Assembly (NCBI GenBank): GCA_030430205.1 | Contig: JAUIGE010000051.1 | Coordinates: 1-40,210 of the forward strand | Direction: 5' to 3' | DNA length: 40,210 bases | Source of the DNA: Bacteroidia bacterium | Lineage (GTDB): Bacteria; Bacteroidota; Bacteroidia; J057 | In this document: piece by piece, positions 7,518 through 15,793 of the stretch | Numbering within the stretch: position 1 is the stretch's first letter | Layout: each line of letters opens with the position of its first letter | Program-made: the position numbers and the translations under genes | The notes under the pieces: generated by a model | The model's input: only the letters and a program-made list of their open reading frames with translations | Database searches by the model: none | Told to the model about the DNA's origin: nothing

Positions 7518-8873
7518 ATGAAAATACTTCCAACCCTCCTCCCCTTCCTATTGGCTCTCACCCTGAGCTGGGCTCAAAATCCCCAAGCTCTCCAACAGCA
7601 GGCCGACAGCCTCTACGAGGCCCGGAGTTTTGAAAAGGCGCTCCCGGCCTATGCCGACTTCCTCGCACAGGACAGCAGCAGCGCTGAAGCCTACCACAGA
7701 TACGGCACCTGCTATTTGCAATTGGGCCAGCCTTTGCTGGCTGAAAAGCAGCTGATTAAGGCGCTCGGCCTGAATTCCGCTTACGCAAAATCTTATTATA
7801 ACCTCGGGCTTATTCGGGTGAAAAAGGAGCAATACGAAGAGGGATTGCGCTTTTTCAAAGCATTCTACCAACTCGAACCCCAGGACCCGGAAGGGGTCTA
7901 CAATATCGCTTTTGCCTATGCCTCGCTGATGCAGGCGGACTCTTTTGATGTCTATTTTCAGCTGGGGCTGGCACTCGATCAGGATATGCTTTATCCCTAC
8001 GAAAATGGCCCCGATACTTACCTTTTCTTTGGGGAAACAGCCAAAGCGGAAGCCCTGATAGAAAAGGGCATTGCGCGTTTTCCCGATCAGGCTTCTATGT
8101 ATGAAAAAGCTATTTTTATCTATACCCAACAAGATAAAATGACCCAGGTCCTGGAGACTTACCAGCGGGCAAAAGCTCAATTTCCAGAGGAATTGAAATG
8201 GTATCATGGCGTGGCTATCAGCCGTGTGCAGGCCAATACGGCCCCCGAAGCCTGCATCACTTCGGCCAATGAAGCGAAAAGATTTCGCTTTATCTCTGTC
8301 CCCTATCTGGATCAAATGAGCAGTTCGCTCAGGGATAAAAAAGGCCTTTATTTTTATCCTGACCTGAAGAAAAAATGGATAAAAAATCCGCAGAAACTGG
8401 CTCTGGATGAATATTTCATGCTCTATTATGGGCATAGCCAGGAAGCAGCTTTTGATCCGGCAGGCGCATCAGAGGCTGTTTCTTTTGCCCAATTTCAGGA
8501 CTTCTTTGAAGGAGGCCTCTACGAAGAAGCCCTGCTTGCTTTGGAAGAAGCCATGGAATCGGCTCCTTTTGAGTCCAGTCTCCACTATTGGAAGGCCAGT
8601 TGTCTGGCCAATATGAAAGCTTATGATCGCTTTGAAATGGCGATTCAGCATTATTATGGCTTGGCCCTGGGGATATTGCATACGGGTGATGGGACTTCTT
8701 TTGAGACGGCCTATATCGTAACCTATCATTCGGATAAAAACACCATCATGAGCCTGCTCGGCCTGGAGCCTTCGGACATCATGGAAGTTGAGCATGAAGG
8801 CCAGGCCTTTGAAATCCTGATAGATCAGGAGGAAGAAGCGGAGCGAAAAGTGTGTTTTAGGGTGGTTAAATAG
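7518..8873 (+). CDS. Secreted TPR-repeat protein
   Basis: This 451-residue protein begins with a clear signal peptide (MKILPTLLPFLLALTLSWAQ), so it is probably periplasmic. The mature N-terminal half holds several tetratricopeptide repeats, seen as alanine/tyrosine-spaced 34-residue helical pairs (for example AEAYHRYGTCYLQLGQPLLA and AKSYYNLGLIRVKKEQYEEG). The C-terminal 150 residues have one more helical pair (EGGLYEEALLALEEAMESA) and a region I do not recognise. TPRs are protein-protein interaction scaffolds, but nothing here names a partner. The start 34 bp after the HipB-like stop is supported by the signal peptide. Confidence 0.82.
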   Translation: MKILPTLLPFLLALTLSWAQNPQALQQQADSLYEARSFEKALPAYADFLAQDSSSAEAYHRYGTCYLQLGQPLLAEKQLIKALGLNSAYAKSYYNLGLIRVKKEQYEEGLRFFKAFYQLEPQDPEGVYNIAFAYASLMQADSFDVYFQLGLALDQDMLYPYENGPDTYLFFGETAKAEALIEKGIARFPDQASMYEKAIFIYTQQDKMTQVLETYQRAKAQFPEELKWYHGVAISRVQANTAPEACITSANEAKRFRFISVPYLDQMSSSLRDKKGLYFYPDLKKKWIKNPQKLALDEYFMLYYGHSQEAAFDPAGASEAVSFAQFQDFFEGGLYEEALLALEEAMESAPFESSLHYWKASCLANMKAYDRFEMAIQHYYGLALGILHTGDGTSFETAYIVTYHSDKNTIMSLLGLEPSDIMEVEHEGQAFEILIDQEEEAERKVCFRVVK

Positions 8874-8908
8874 TCCCTGCTGAGCAGAGCCATCAACAAA
8901 AGATTCCT

Positions 8909-9373
8909 ATGAAAATTGCATTCGGAAGCGACATGAAGTCGCATGTAACAGACAAAGTGCAGGCACTTTTGGAGGCTGCCGGTCACGAAGTAAGCGCCTA
9001 CGGCGCATTGGCTGAAGGCACGACCGACTGGTCGGCGATCGGTGCTGCCGTAGGCAGGGCTGTCGCCGCAGGCGAGGCGGAACAGGGCATCCTGTTTTGC
9101 TGGACAGGCACGGGTGTCAGCATCGCTGCCAACAAAGTGCGGGGCATCCGCGCGGCCCTCTGCAATGATGCCGGGACGGCGCGCGGCGCGCGCCAGTGGA
9201 ACGACGCCAATGTATTGGCGATGAGCCTGCGAAATGTCACCGAGGCCCTTGCCGGGGAGATCCTCGAAGCCTGGTTCAGCGCTGAGCGCAGTGAGGATGC
9301 GGAAGACCTCGCCTGTCTGCGTACTTTGGAGAGAGTGGAGAGCAGAGAGGAGAGAACAGAGAGTAGAGACTGA
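8909..9373 (+). CDS. Divergent RpiB/LacA/LacB-family sugar-phosphate isomerase
   Basis: This 154-residue protein has the RpiB fold signature: MKIAFGSD at the N-terminus, GILFCWTGTGVSIAANK (60-76) with the catalytic-base cysteine C64, and RQWNDANVLAM (95-105). RpiB interconverts ribose-5- and ribulose-5-phosphate. Two key positions differ from E. coli RpiB: His99, which opens the sugar ring, corresponds to W97 here, and His10 corresponds to M9. The substrate may therefore differ and ribose-5-phosphate isomerase activity should not be assumed. The last 15 or so residues (ERVESREERTESRD) are encoded by a heptanucleotide array and the stop codon lies inside it, so the tail looks like a repeat-derived extension. 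It lies 35 bp after the TPR gene. Confidence 0.8.
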   Translation: MKIAFGSDMKSHVTDKVQALLEAAGHEVSAYGALAEGTTDWSAIGAAVGRAVAAGEAEQGILFCWTGTGVSIAANKVRGIRAALCNDAGTARGARQWNDANVLAMSLRNVTEALAGEILEAWFSAERSEDAEDLACLRTLERVESREERTESRD

Positions 9374-9390
9374 AGACTGCCGACTGAAGA
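9328..9390. repeat. Heptanucleotide array across the RpiB-like stop codon
   Basis: Nine 7-bp units run without interruption: GGAGAGA, GTGGAGA, GCAGAGA, GGAGAGA, ACAGAGA, GTAGAGA, CTGAAGA, CTGCCGA, CTGAAGA. The TGA stop of the RpiB-like gene (9371-9373) is inside the seventh unit. The GTGGAGA type is shared with the array at 14452. Confidence 0.9.
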
Positions 9391-9437
9391 CTAAATTCTT
9401 TCTTATTTTGCCTATCCTACACACCAATTTTCTCAAA

Positions 9438-10466
9438 ATGAAAAAAATCCTCCTCTTAACCCTGCTCCTCCCCTTCCTCTCCTGCGAGGACCAGCAACCC
9501 ACTGTTATCCAACAGAAAAGCCTTGAACAGGCGGATTGTGAGTACCTCCACTCCCGCACGGCTACGCCTGTGCAGATGGGCGGCGTTCGCATGATCGAAC
9601 TGGAAAGCGGCCATCAGGTCTGGACCAAAAAATTTGGCAACAGTCCCATGAAAGTGCTTTTGCTACATGGCGGGCCCGCCATGACGCATGAGTATATGGA
9701 ATGCTACGAAAGCTTCTTCCCAGGCGCTCAGATTGAGTTTTATCAATACGACCAGCTCGGTTCCTACTATTCAGATCAGCCGGAGGACATGAGCCTGTGG
9801 ACGATAGAGCGCTTTGTAGAAGAAGTGGAGCAGGTGAGAAAGGCTTTGGGGCTGAACCAGGACAACTTCTTTTTGCTCGGGCAATCCTGGGGCGGCATAC
9901 TCGCCATGGAATACGCCCTCAAATACCAGCAAAACCTGAAAGGCCTGATGATCTGCAATATGACGGCAGATTTTCATAAATATGCCGCTTACAATGGCAA
10001 ACTGAGGCAGGCTTTGCGGCCATCGCTGATAGACTCGCTCCTGGTATTTGAAAATGCCGATGATTATCTGAATGAAACATACCAGGAACTGGTATTTGAA
10101 AACTACTACCGCAAACATATTTGCCGGCTCAGAGATTGGCCGGAGCCTATCTTGCGTGCTTTCAAGCATGTCAATCAGGAGGTGTATGCCTATATGCAGG
10201 GCCCCAGCGAATTTGTGCCGGGCGGCATCCTGAAGGACTGGTCCGTCTGGGACAGGCTGAATACGCTCAGCGTGCCCACCCTCACCGTAGGCGGAAAATA
10301 CGACACCATGAATCCCGCCGAAATGGAGGAGATGAGTAAATTGGTGCAAAAAGGCCGTTATTTGTACTGCCCCAACGGCAGCCACCTCTCCCAATGGGAT
10401 GATCAGGAAGTGTTTATGGAAGGGGTGATTTCATTTATTAAGGATATTCACGAAGGAAGGTTTTGA
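9438..10466 (+). CDS. Proline iminopeptidase-like lipoprotein (S33 alpha/beta hydrolase)
   Basis: This 342-residue protein has a lipoprotein signal peptide with lipobox LPFLSC (acylated C16), placing it at the cell envelope. The alpha/beta-hydrolase motifs match the S33 proline iminopeptidase family: HGGP (77-80) for the oxyanion hole, GQSWGG with nucleophile Ser150, GGKYDTMNP for the acid and NGSHLSQWD for the histidine. Such enzymes remove N-terminal residues, often proline, from peptides; the actual substrate is not shown. I chose ATG 9438 because the lipoprotein signal starts there. The frame extends upstream to 9234, but that part is antisense-like and heptamer-derived sequence. The DUF2007-like gene follows after one base. 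Confidence 0.87.
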   Translation: MKKILLLTLLLPFLSCEDQQPTVIQQKSLEQADCEYLHSRTATPVQMGGVRMIELESGHQVWTKKFGNSPMKVLLLHGGPAMTHEYMECYESFFPGAQIEFYQYDQLGSYYSDQPEDMSLWTIERFVEEVEQVRKALGLNQDNFFLLGQSWGGILAMEYALKYQQNLKGLMICNMTADFHKYAAYNGKLRQALRPSLIDSLLVFENADDYLNETYQELVFENYYRKHICRLRDWPEPILRAFKHVNQEVYAYMQGPSEFVPGGILKDWSVWDRLNTLSVPTLTVGGKYDTMNPAEMEEMSKLVQKGRYLYCPNGSHLSQWDDQEVFMEGVISFIKDIHEGRF

Positions 10467-10467
10467 T

Positions 10468-11166
10468 ATGGAAGAATTCAGACAATTTCGCGTTTTTGAA
10501 GAGGAAGGCGAGGCAGATGCCTTGAAAGCCACCCTCGAAGAAGCTGGCATAGCTGTACTGAAAGAGAAAGTGACCAATTACCTCGATCCCGTGATCGCAG
10601 GTTCACTGAACAGTCGGCAACAGTTTATCCTGAAACTGATGGAGAAGGACTTTGAAAAGGCCGAAGGCCTTTTTGATCAAATGGCCCAAAAGGACCTGGA
10701 TTCCATTCCTGAAGATTACCACCTTTTTTCCTTCACGGATGAAGAATTGATGGATATAGTGGATCATCAGAATGAATGGTCTAAAATAGACTTTCACCTG
10801 GCGCTGCGAATTTTGAAGGAACGCGGGAAAGAGGTAGGAGAAGCCTATATGGCAAAAAAGAAAGAGGAAAACCTGGAAGCCCAAAAAGCTTCGCAGAAAG
10901 TTTCATTTCTGACCATTTTGAGTGGCTATATTCTTTTTATTTCGGCTATCCTTTCGATCATGTATGAGGCCCCTTTATTGCTGATTGCCATTGCCTGGCC
11001 CATTGTTTTGGGCATCTTTTTGTGGACATCCAAAAAGACGCTGCCAGATGGATCCCGCTATTATTTTTATGATAAAAGTAGCAGAAATCATGGCCTGGTG
11101 CTCTTCATCCTGGGCAGCATTGCCTTGTTTGGCCCTACCTTTTATTTTCTTTCCCTCATTTACTAG
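10468..11166 (+). CDS. DUF2007-like membrane protein
   Basis: This 232-residue protein starts 1 bp after the peptidase stop (TGATATG), so the two are surely co-transcribed. Residues 1-60 (RQFRVFEEEGEADALKATLE and on) resemble the small DUF2007-type domain, a ferredoxin-like fold of unknown function. A charged helical linker reaches about residue 140. Three hydrophobic segments follow, near 147-165, 168-188 and 208-230, indicating an integral membrane protein. I cannot assign an activity. Confidence 0.7.
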   Translation: MEEFRQFRVFEEEGEADALKATLEEAGIAVLKEKVTNYLDPVIAGSLNSRQQFILKLMEKDFEKAEGLFDQMAQKDLDSIPEDYHLFSFTDEELMDIVDHQNEWSKIDFHLALRILKERGKEVGEAYMAKKKEENLEAQKASQKVSFLTILSGYILFISAILSIMYEAPLLLIAIAWPIVLGIFLWTSKKTLPDGSRYYFYDKSSRNHGLVLFILGSIALFGPTFYFLSLIY

Positions 11167-11204
11167 CAATCATTTTTTTATGAAAAATGCGAATCAAGAG
11201 TTGA

Positions 11205-11354
11205 GGAGCGGATTACGCGCAAACCCAGCCGCAAGGCCCGAAATCCGCTCCGGCTATTCGTTTTCAAGCTACTTTAGTAGCTTTTTTTCTGCTTTTCAAA
11301 GAAAAGCTGGCGTGGATTTCGGCCTGCGAGAGGGCCTTGCGGGTAATCCGCGCC
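11205..11354. repeat. REP-like composite palindromic element
   Basis: Two related palindromes lie in inverted orientation. Unit A (11205-11251) has GGAGCGGATT at 11205-11214 pairing perfectly with AATCCGCTCC at 11242-11251. Unit B (11309-11354) has GGCGTGGATT at 11309-11318 pairing with AATCCGCGCC at 11345-11354, with one G-T mismatch. The reverse complement of B aligns to A over nearly its whole length. Between them are two more hairpins, 11266-11283 and 11291-11307 (GCTTTTC, loop AAA, GAAAAGC). This architecture is that of a BIME (paired REP sequences). An open frame with GH92 runs through it, but a signal-peptide start at 11366 argues that it is non-coding. Confidence 0.7.
11266..11288 (+). 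terminator. Intrinsic terminator after the DUF2007-like gene
   Basis: The stem AAGCTAC/GTAGCTT (11266-11272 and 11277-11283, loop TTTA) is followed by a T-run to 11288. It lies about 100 bp after the stop at 11166 and inside the REP-like composite element. Confidence 0.6.
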
Positions 11355-11365
11355 ATAAGATTCGC

Positions 11366-14350
11366 ATGAAATATAGGCTTATTGCGCTGAGCGTAGGTTT
11401 GTGTCTGATTCTGACTGCTTGTGATGATTCTTCAAAATCAGCCAATGAAAGCCCGCTCATCTCCTACGTCAATCCCTTCATCGGCACCGGTGGCCACGGC
11501 CACACCTACCCCGGTCCCACCCTGCCTTTCGGCATGGTCCAACTCAGCCCCGATACCCGCCTGGAAGGCTGGGACGGCTGCTCCGGTTACCACGACACCG
11601 ACAGTGTCGTCTTTGGCTTTAGCCATACGCACCTCAGCGGTACGGGCGTCGGCGACTACGGCGATATCCTTCTTATGCCTACCAGCGGCCCTATCCGCTT
11701 CAATAATGGCGCTGACGGCCAGCCAGGCTACGCTTCTTCTTTCCTCAAAAGCAAGGAAAAAGCTGAAGCTGGCTACTATGCGACCTATCTGGAAGATTAC
11801 CAGATAGGCGTGGAGCTTACAGCTACCGAGCGCGTGGGATTTCATCAATACCGCTTTGAAAGCGATGCCGATACCGCCAACCTCATCCTCGACCTTTTGC
11901 ATCGGGACAAGGTCCTTAACTCCGGCTTACGCATCATCAGCAATACCGAGATCGAAGGTTTTCGCATCTCAGAAGCCTGGGCTAAAGAGCAGCATGTCTA
12001 CTTCGTCGCGAAGTTCTCAGAACCCTTTATTCAGTTTTCATCCGAGAAAAAACCAGAGGTAAATCCCCGCAATGGCCTTTGGCAATCCCAGGATATCAAA
12101 GCCGCTTTTCAGTTTAAAGCAGGGAAAAAGCCACTTCTTGTGAAAGTCGGGCTTTCCTTCGTGGACATCGCTGGCGCGAGAAACAACCTCCAGCAAGAGC
12201 TGCCCGGCTGGGACTTCGGCCAGGTCAAAGAAGCCGCACAGGCGGCCTGGGAGCAGCAATTGAGCAAAATCCGCATCGCGGATAAAAACAAAGAAAACAA
12301 AACCGTTTTCTACTCCGCGCTTTATCACGCCTCCATCGTGCCCAATCTTTTCATGGACCTCGATGGCCGCTACCGTGGCACAGATCTGAAAATCCATCAG
12401 GCAAGCGATCACACCCGCTATTCAGTCTTTTCCCTGTGGGATACCTATCGGGCGGCCAAGCCGCTCTACTCGATCATCGAGCCGGAGCGCATGAGCGATT
12501 TCGTCAAGACGCTGCTCGGGCAGCATGAGGAAGGCGGCAAGCTCTGCATGTGGGAACTTGCCGGCAACTATACCGGCTGCATGATCGGCTACCATTCGGT
12601 GCCAGTGATCGTAGATGCCTGGATGAAAGGCTACCGCGATTTTGACGCGAAAAAGGCGCTGCAAGCGATGGTAGAGATCGCCACTGCCGACGAACTCGGC
12701 AAGCCGATCTACGAAAAAGCAGGCTTTTTGCCTGCTGAAAGCGAGCACGAATCCGTCTCCAAAACCCTCGAATACGCCTACGATGACTGGTGCATCGCTA
12801 TTTTTGCCCAGGCACTGGGGGAGGAAGAAATCTACCGGCGCTTTATGCAGCGCGCCCAATTTTACAAAAATGTCCTCGATCCCGAAACGCATTTCATGCG
12901 CTCCAAAGTCGGTCATCGCTGGGAAAAACCCTTCGATCCTACCGAAGTGACCTTCGCCTTCACCGAGGCCAACAGCTGGCAATACAGCTTTTTTGCGCCC
13001 CATGATATGGCGGGCCTTGCAGCGCTCTATGGCGGAAACGAAGCTTTGGAAAAGCGCCTGGATGAGCTTTTTGTCACGACATCCGAAGTCACGGGCCGCG
13101 ACATGAAAGACATCTCCGGCCTGATCGGCCAATACGCCCACGGCAACGAGCCGAGCCACCATATCGCCTATCTTTACAACTACCTGGGCAAGCCCTGGAA
13201 GTCGCAGAAGCTGCTGCGGCAGATATTGGATGAAATGTATTTCAATGCGCCTGACGGCCTTTCCGGCAATGAGGATTGTGGGCAGATGTCTGCCTGGTAT
13301 ATTTTGAGTTCGATGGGATTCTATCCCGTGGTGCCCGGCTCAAATGAATATGTCATAGGATCGCCCCTTTTTGATGAGGCTGTGATAGAGGTGGGAAATG
13401 GCAAAAGCTTCACCATCACAAGCGAAAACAATGGCCCAAAGGCCATGTATGTGCAGGAAGTCCGGCTCAATGGCGAACCGCTTTCCCGCAACTATATCAC
13501 CCATGATCAAATCATGGCTGGTGGCAGCCTTCACTTCGTGATGGGCGACAAGCCCCACCCCAGGCGCGGCATCGCGCCGGAAGATGCACCTACGAGCAAA
13601 ATCACAGATTTTGCGATCCTGCCGGTTCCCGCCATCGCCCAGGGCCGCAGGGCCTTTTATGGGCAGGACACCCTCGTCCTCAATCACCTGATGAAGGATG
13701 CACAGCTCTACTACACCCTCGACGGCAGCGAGCCCGTACTTCCGCATGAGGAAGGCAAAAAGCGTAAAACGCAGCTGTATGAAAAAGCTTTTACCATAGA
13801 TGAAAGCTGCACTCTCACTGCCGTGGCCTATCATCCGGATTTAGGCAAAAGCAAAATTATCCAGACAGACTTTTTCAAAGTCCCCGGCAACCGCAGCATC
13901 AGGCTGGAGACGGAATATGCAAGTTATTATGCCGCAGGCGGCGATGAGGCGCTGATTGACTTTTTGAAAGGCGGAAACGACTTTCGCACGGGTGACTGGC
14001 AGGGCTATCATGGGGTTGACATCCTCGCAACGGTTGATTTGTCGAAAAAAGAAAAAGTGAATAAGGTATCCATTACCTTTCTCCAGGATAACAAAAGCTG
14101 GATTTTCATGCCGCTGAAAGTGCGTTTGCTGGTCTCAGATGATGGCAAAAACTTTGTCAAAAAAGGCGAACTCAGCCCGCAAAGCGATGAACGCCTGGAA
14201 GGCTCTATTCTGGAAGATTTTGACTTTTCGGTAAACGAAAGAGTTCGCTATATCAGGATAGAAGCGGTCAATCGGGGTGTATGCCCTTCCTGGCATCTGG
14301 GTGCGGGCGGCGAGGCCTGGATTTTTGCAGATGAAATTAGGGTTGAATAA
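11366..14350 (+). CDS. GH92 alpha-1,2-mannosidase lipoprotein
   Basis: This 994-residue protein is a family 92 glycoside hydrolase, a calcium-dependent exo-alpha-mannosidase that Bacteroidota use on mannans and N-glycans. Its signal peptide ends in the lipobox LTAC with C19. The hallmark N-terminal stretch is YVNPFIGTGGHGHTYPG, followed by PFGMVQLSPDT and SGYHDTD. The catalytic-region motifs GNEPSHH (593-599) and GNEDCGQMSAWY (634-645) are intact. The C-terminal about 230 residues carry a chitobiase/hexosaminidase C-terminal-like segment (YYTLDGSEP) and an F5/8-type carbohydrate-binding-like module. No SusC/SusD pair is nearby, so it is not in a classical polysaccharide utilisation locus. The start at 11366 is set by the signal peptide. 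Confidence 0.95.
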   Translation: MKYRLIALSVGLCLILTACDDSSKSANESPLISYVNPFIGTGGHGHTYPGPTLPFGMVQLSPDTRLEGWDGCSGYHDTDSVVFGFSHTHLSGTGVGDYGDILLMPTSGPIRFNNGADGQPGYASSFLKSKEKAEAGYYATYLEDYQIGVELTATERVGFHQYRFESDADTANLILDLLHRDKVLNSGLRIISNTEIEGFRISEAWAKEQHVYFVAKFSEPFIQFSSEKKPEVNPRNGLWQSQDIKAAFQFKAGKKPLLVKVGLSFVDIAGARNNLQQELPGWDFGQVKEAAQAAWEQQLSKIRIADKNKENKTVFYSALYHASIVPNLFMDLDGRYRGTDLKIHQASDHTRYSVFSLWDTYRAAKPLYSIIEPERMSDFVKTLLGQHEEGGKLCMWELAGNYTGCMIGYHSVPVIVDAWMKGYRDFDAKKALQAMVEIATADELGKPIYEKAGFLPAESEHESVSKTLEYAYDDWCIAIFAQALGEEEIYRRFMQRAQFYKNVLDPETHFMRSKVGHRWEKPFDPTEVTFAFTEANSWQYSFFAPHDMAGLAALYGGNEALEKRLDELFVTTSEVTGRDMKDISGLIGQYAHGNEPSHHIAYLYNYLGKPWKSQKLLRQILDEMYFNAPDGLSGNEDCGQMSAWYILSSMGFYPVVPGSNEYVIGSPLFDEAVIEVGNGKSFTITSENNGPKAMYVQEVRLNGEPLSRNYITHDQIMAGGSLHFVMGDKPHPRRGIAPEDAPTSKITDFAILPVPAIAQGRRAFYGQDTLVLNHLMKDAQLYYTLDGSEPVLPHEEGKKRKTQLYEKAFTIDESCTLTAVAYHPDLGKSKIIQTDFFKVPGNRSIRLETEYASYYAAGGDEALIDFLKGGNDFRTGDWQGYHGVDILATVDLSKKEKVNKVSITFLQDNKSWIFMPLKVRLLVSDDGKNFVKKGELSPQSDERLEGSILEDFDFSVNERVRYIRIEAVNRGVCPSWHLGAGGEAWIFADEIRVE

Positions 14351-14811
14351 CCGTACCAAAGGATGATAAGGAGAAGGCAGCCAGGCTAATTGCATCAAAT
14401 GGTCGTAATACTTTGGTTCTCTTTTTCAGGAGAAATGGGTTTAGATTCTTTGAGTGGAGAGTGGAGAGTGGAGAGTGGAGAGTGGAGAGTGGATAATGGA
14501 TAATGGATAATGGACAATGGACAATGGATAATGGATAATGGATAATGGAGGGAATGGTCTTACATTGTCAATTTTCCATTTTCAATTGTCCATTGTCTTC
14601 ATTTTCTTCATTTTCCATCATCAAGAAACCGTGTTCAAAGTAAGGCAAAGCTTAGGAAGTCTTCTTCAGAATAAAATAACATTTCGAAATATTGATACAA
14701 TTCTCCCTAAGAAGGCAGCCATAAAACTGGATTTTCTGACAGAAAATAGCTATATTGAAAATGTCCCTCCCTGGAATTTGCAATCGTTATTTTCACTAAA
14801 TATCCAGTATA
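14351..14811. other. 461-bp intergenic region dominated by repeats
   Basis: The first 100 bp contain no recognised element. From 14452 to about 14620 the region is occupied by a heptamer array and its inverted counterpart. From 14625 to 14811 it is AT-rich with no recognised gene. A 124-codon open frame starting at 14538 begins inside the repeat, has no recognisable similarity and overlaps the secreted protein gene at 14812. I regard it as chance. No clear promoter motif was found before 14812. Confidence 0.6.
14452..14549. repeat. Fourteen-unit heptanucleotide array
   Basis: There are exactly fourteen 7-bp units: GAGTGGA six times, TAATGGA three times, CAATGGA twice, TAATGGA three times. 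Heptads of opposite orientation follow at 14573-14600 (ATTTTCC, ATTGTCC and similar). GACAATGGACAAT at 14513-14525 has a perfect inverted copy at 14585-14597, so the region could form a large hairpin. Confidence 0.93.
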
Positions 14812-15282
14812 ATGACACGCAATGTACTTATCACGGCGCTACTGTTGACCTTCAGTCTGCAACTATTTGCTCAAAGGGAAGAGGCAGCAATCTTAAAGGT
14901 AATTACCCTTGAGACAGCCGCTTTTAACAGCAAAAACTACGAGCAATGGAAAAGTTGCTGGCATACCGAAGGGGAGATCTTGTTTAATTACATCACCAAA
15001 CAGAATATGTATCTGTTTAACAGCTGGGATGACCTGGACAATGCAATGGCTTCTTCTTTTGAGGGAGATATAAACGAAACGCTGGAAGCAGCTCAAAAAA
15101 CGCATGTGCGTATGACCATCGGCGAAAATGTCGCCTGGGTAAATTACAACCAGGATGACAATGGCCGCATCACCAAGGAGCAACGCGTCCTTGAAAAGAT
15201 ACATGGGGAATGGAAAATCGTCAATATGACCGCGGTGCATGTGACAAGTTTTGGGGTCGAACTTGCCGGGAATGATGACTAA
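14812..15282 (+). CDS. Secreted NTF2-like (SnoaL/DUF4440-type) protein
   Basis: This 156-residue protein has a signal peptide (MTRNVLITALLLTFSLQLFAQ) and a mature domain of about 130 residues with the NTF2-like pattern. That pattern consists of an N-terminal helix (AAILKVITLETAAFNSKNYE), a W-containing strand around KSCWHTEGE, and C-terminal strands VAWVNYNQD and HGEWKIVNMTAVH. These small alpha+beta cones bind or transform diverse small ligands; no specific activity can be named. It is followed by a good intrinsic terminator, so it seems to be transcribed alone. Confidence 0.72.
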   Translation: MTRNVLITALLLTFSLQLFAQREEAAILKVITLETAAFNSKNYEQWKSCWHTEGEILFNYITKQNMYLFNSWDDLDNAMASSFEGDINETLEAAQKTHVRMTIGENVAWVNYNQDDNGRITKEQRVLEKIHGEWKIVNMTAVHVTSFGVELAGNDD

Positions 15283-15303
15283 GGAATACTGTATTAAATA
15301 ATG

Positions 15304-15333
15304 GCGCTCCTGGACAAGGGGCGCTTTTTTTTT
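15304..15333 (+). terminator. Intrinsic terminator after the NTF2-like gene
   Basis: The stem GCGCTCC/GGGGCGC (15304-15310 and 15318-15324, one T-G pair) is followed by nine T residues to 15333. It separates the secreted protein from the arsenic operon. Confidence 0.8.
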
Positions 15334-15380
15334 GGATTTTTGGATTTTTTCCTGAAGCTGTCTTGCAATTCCTATATCAC

Positions 15381-15398
15381 CATCGTAATTTTGCGATG
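15381..15398 (+). promoter_or_regulatory. Candidate ArsR operator 1
   Basis: The inverted repeat CATCGTAATTTTGCGATG ends 8 bp before the arsR start codon. It has the CATCG-N8-CGATG form expected for an autoregulatory ArsR site. Transcription is likely repressed here until arsenite is bound. Confidence 0.6.
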
Positions 15399-15406
15399 AT
15401 ATAATT

Positions 15407-15745
15407 ATGCCGATAACAAAAACAACATCTTTTAATCAGAAACAGAATGCTCTGGCTCATGTAGCTAAAGCTTTGGGACATCCGGCCCGGATCGCCATCC
15501 TGCAGGTATTGATGGAACAGGAAACCTGTGTCTGCAATGATATTGTGATGCAGCTGCCTTTGGCACAGGCGACAATTTCCCAGCATTTGAAAGTGCTGAA
15601 GGATGCCGGATTGGTCAAAGGAGAAATAGCTCCTAACAAGAGTTGTTATTGTATCAACCCGGAAGGCTGGAAGTTGGCCAAGGTCATACTGGGAGACTTT
15701 ATGGAGGCCTATGAAGATCAGGCTACGGACCTTTGCTGCGATTAA
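15407..15745 (+). CDS. arsR: ArsR-family arsenic-responsive repressor
   Basis: This 112-residue protein is a winged-helix ArsR/SmtB repressor. The recognition region LPLAQATISQHLKVLKDAGL (about residues 50-69) is typical. It has a CVC pair in ETCVCND (about residues 40-42) where ArsR proteins bind As(III), and further cysteines near the C-terminus (SCYC and CCD). Derepression would follow arsenite binding. It heads the arsR-arsC-acr3 cluster, and near-palindromic sites lie both upstream and downstream of the gene. The start ATG at 15407 is supported by the operator position and by family length. Confidence 0.9.
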   Translation: MPITKTTSFNQKQNALAHVAKALGHPARIAILQVLMEQETCVCNDIVMQLPLAQATISQHLKVLKDAGLVKGEIAPNKSCYCINPEGWKLAKVILGDFMEAYEDQATDLCCD

Positions 15746-15761
15746 CCTTTTTTTACTATTT

Positions 15762-15783
15762 ACCATCGCATTTTTACAATGGT
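15762..15783 (+). promoter_or_regulatory. Candidate ArsR operator 2
   Basis: An imperfect inverted repeat, ACCATCG-N8-CAATGGT, lies in the 110-bp gap between arsR and arsC. Its left arm and A/T core resemble operator 1. It may add control specifically at the arsC-acr3 part of the operon. Confidence 0.42.
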
Positions 15784-15793
15784 ATAAAGGCAC

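Noticed and set aside
10985-11365. 127-codon N-terminal extension of the GH92 frame
   Set aside because: It overlaps the DUF2007-like gene and passes through the REP-like element. A perfect lipoprotein signal peptide starts at 11366.
14538-14912. 124-codon frame after the GH92 gene
   Set aside because: It starts inside a heptamer array, overlaps the signal-peptide-bearing gene at 14812 in another frame, and has no recognisable similarity.
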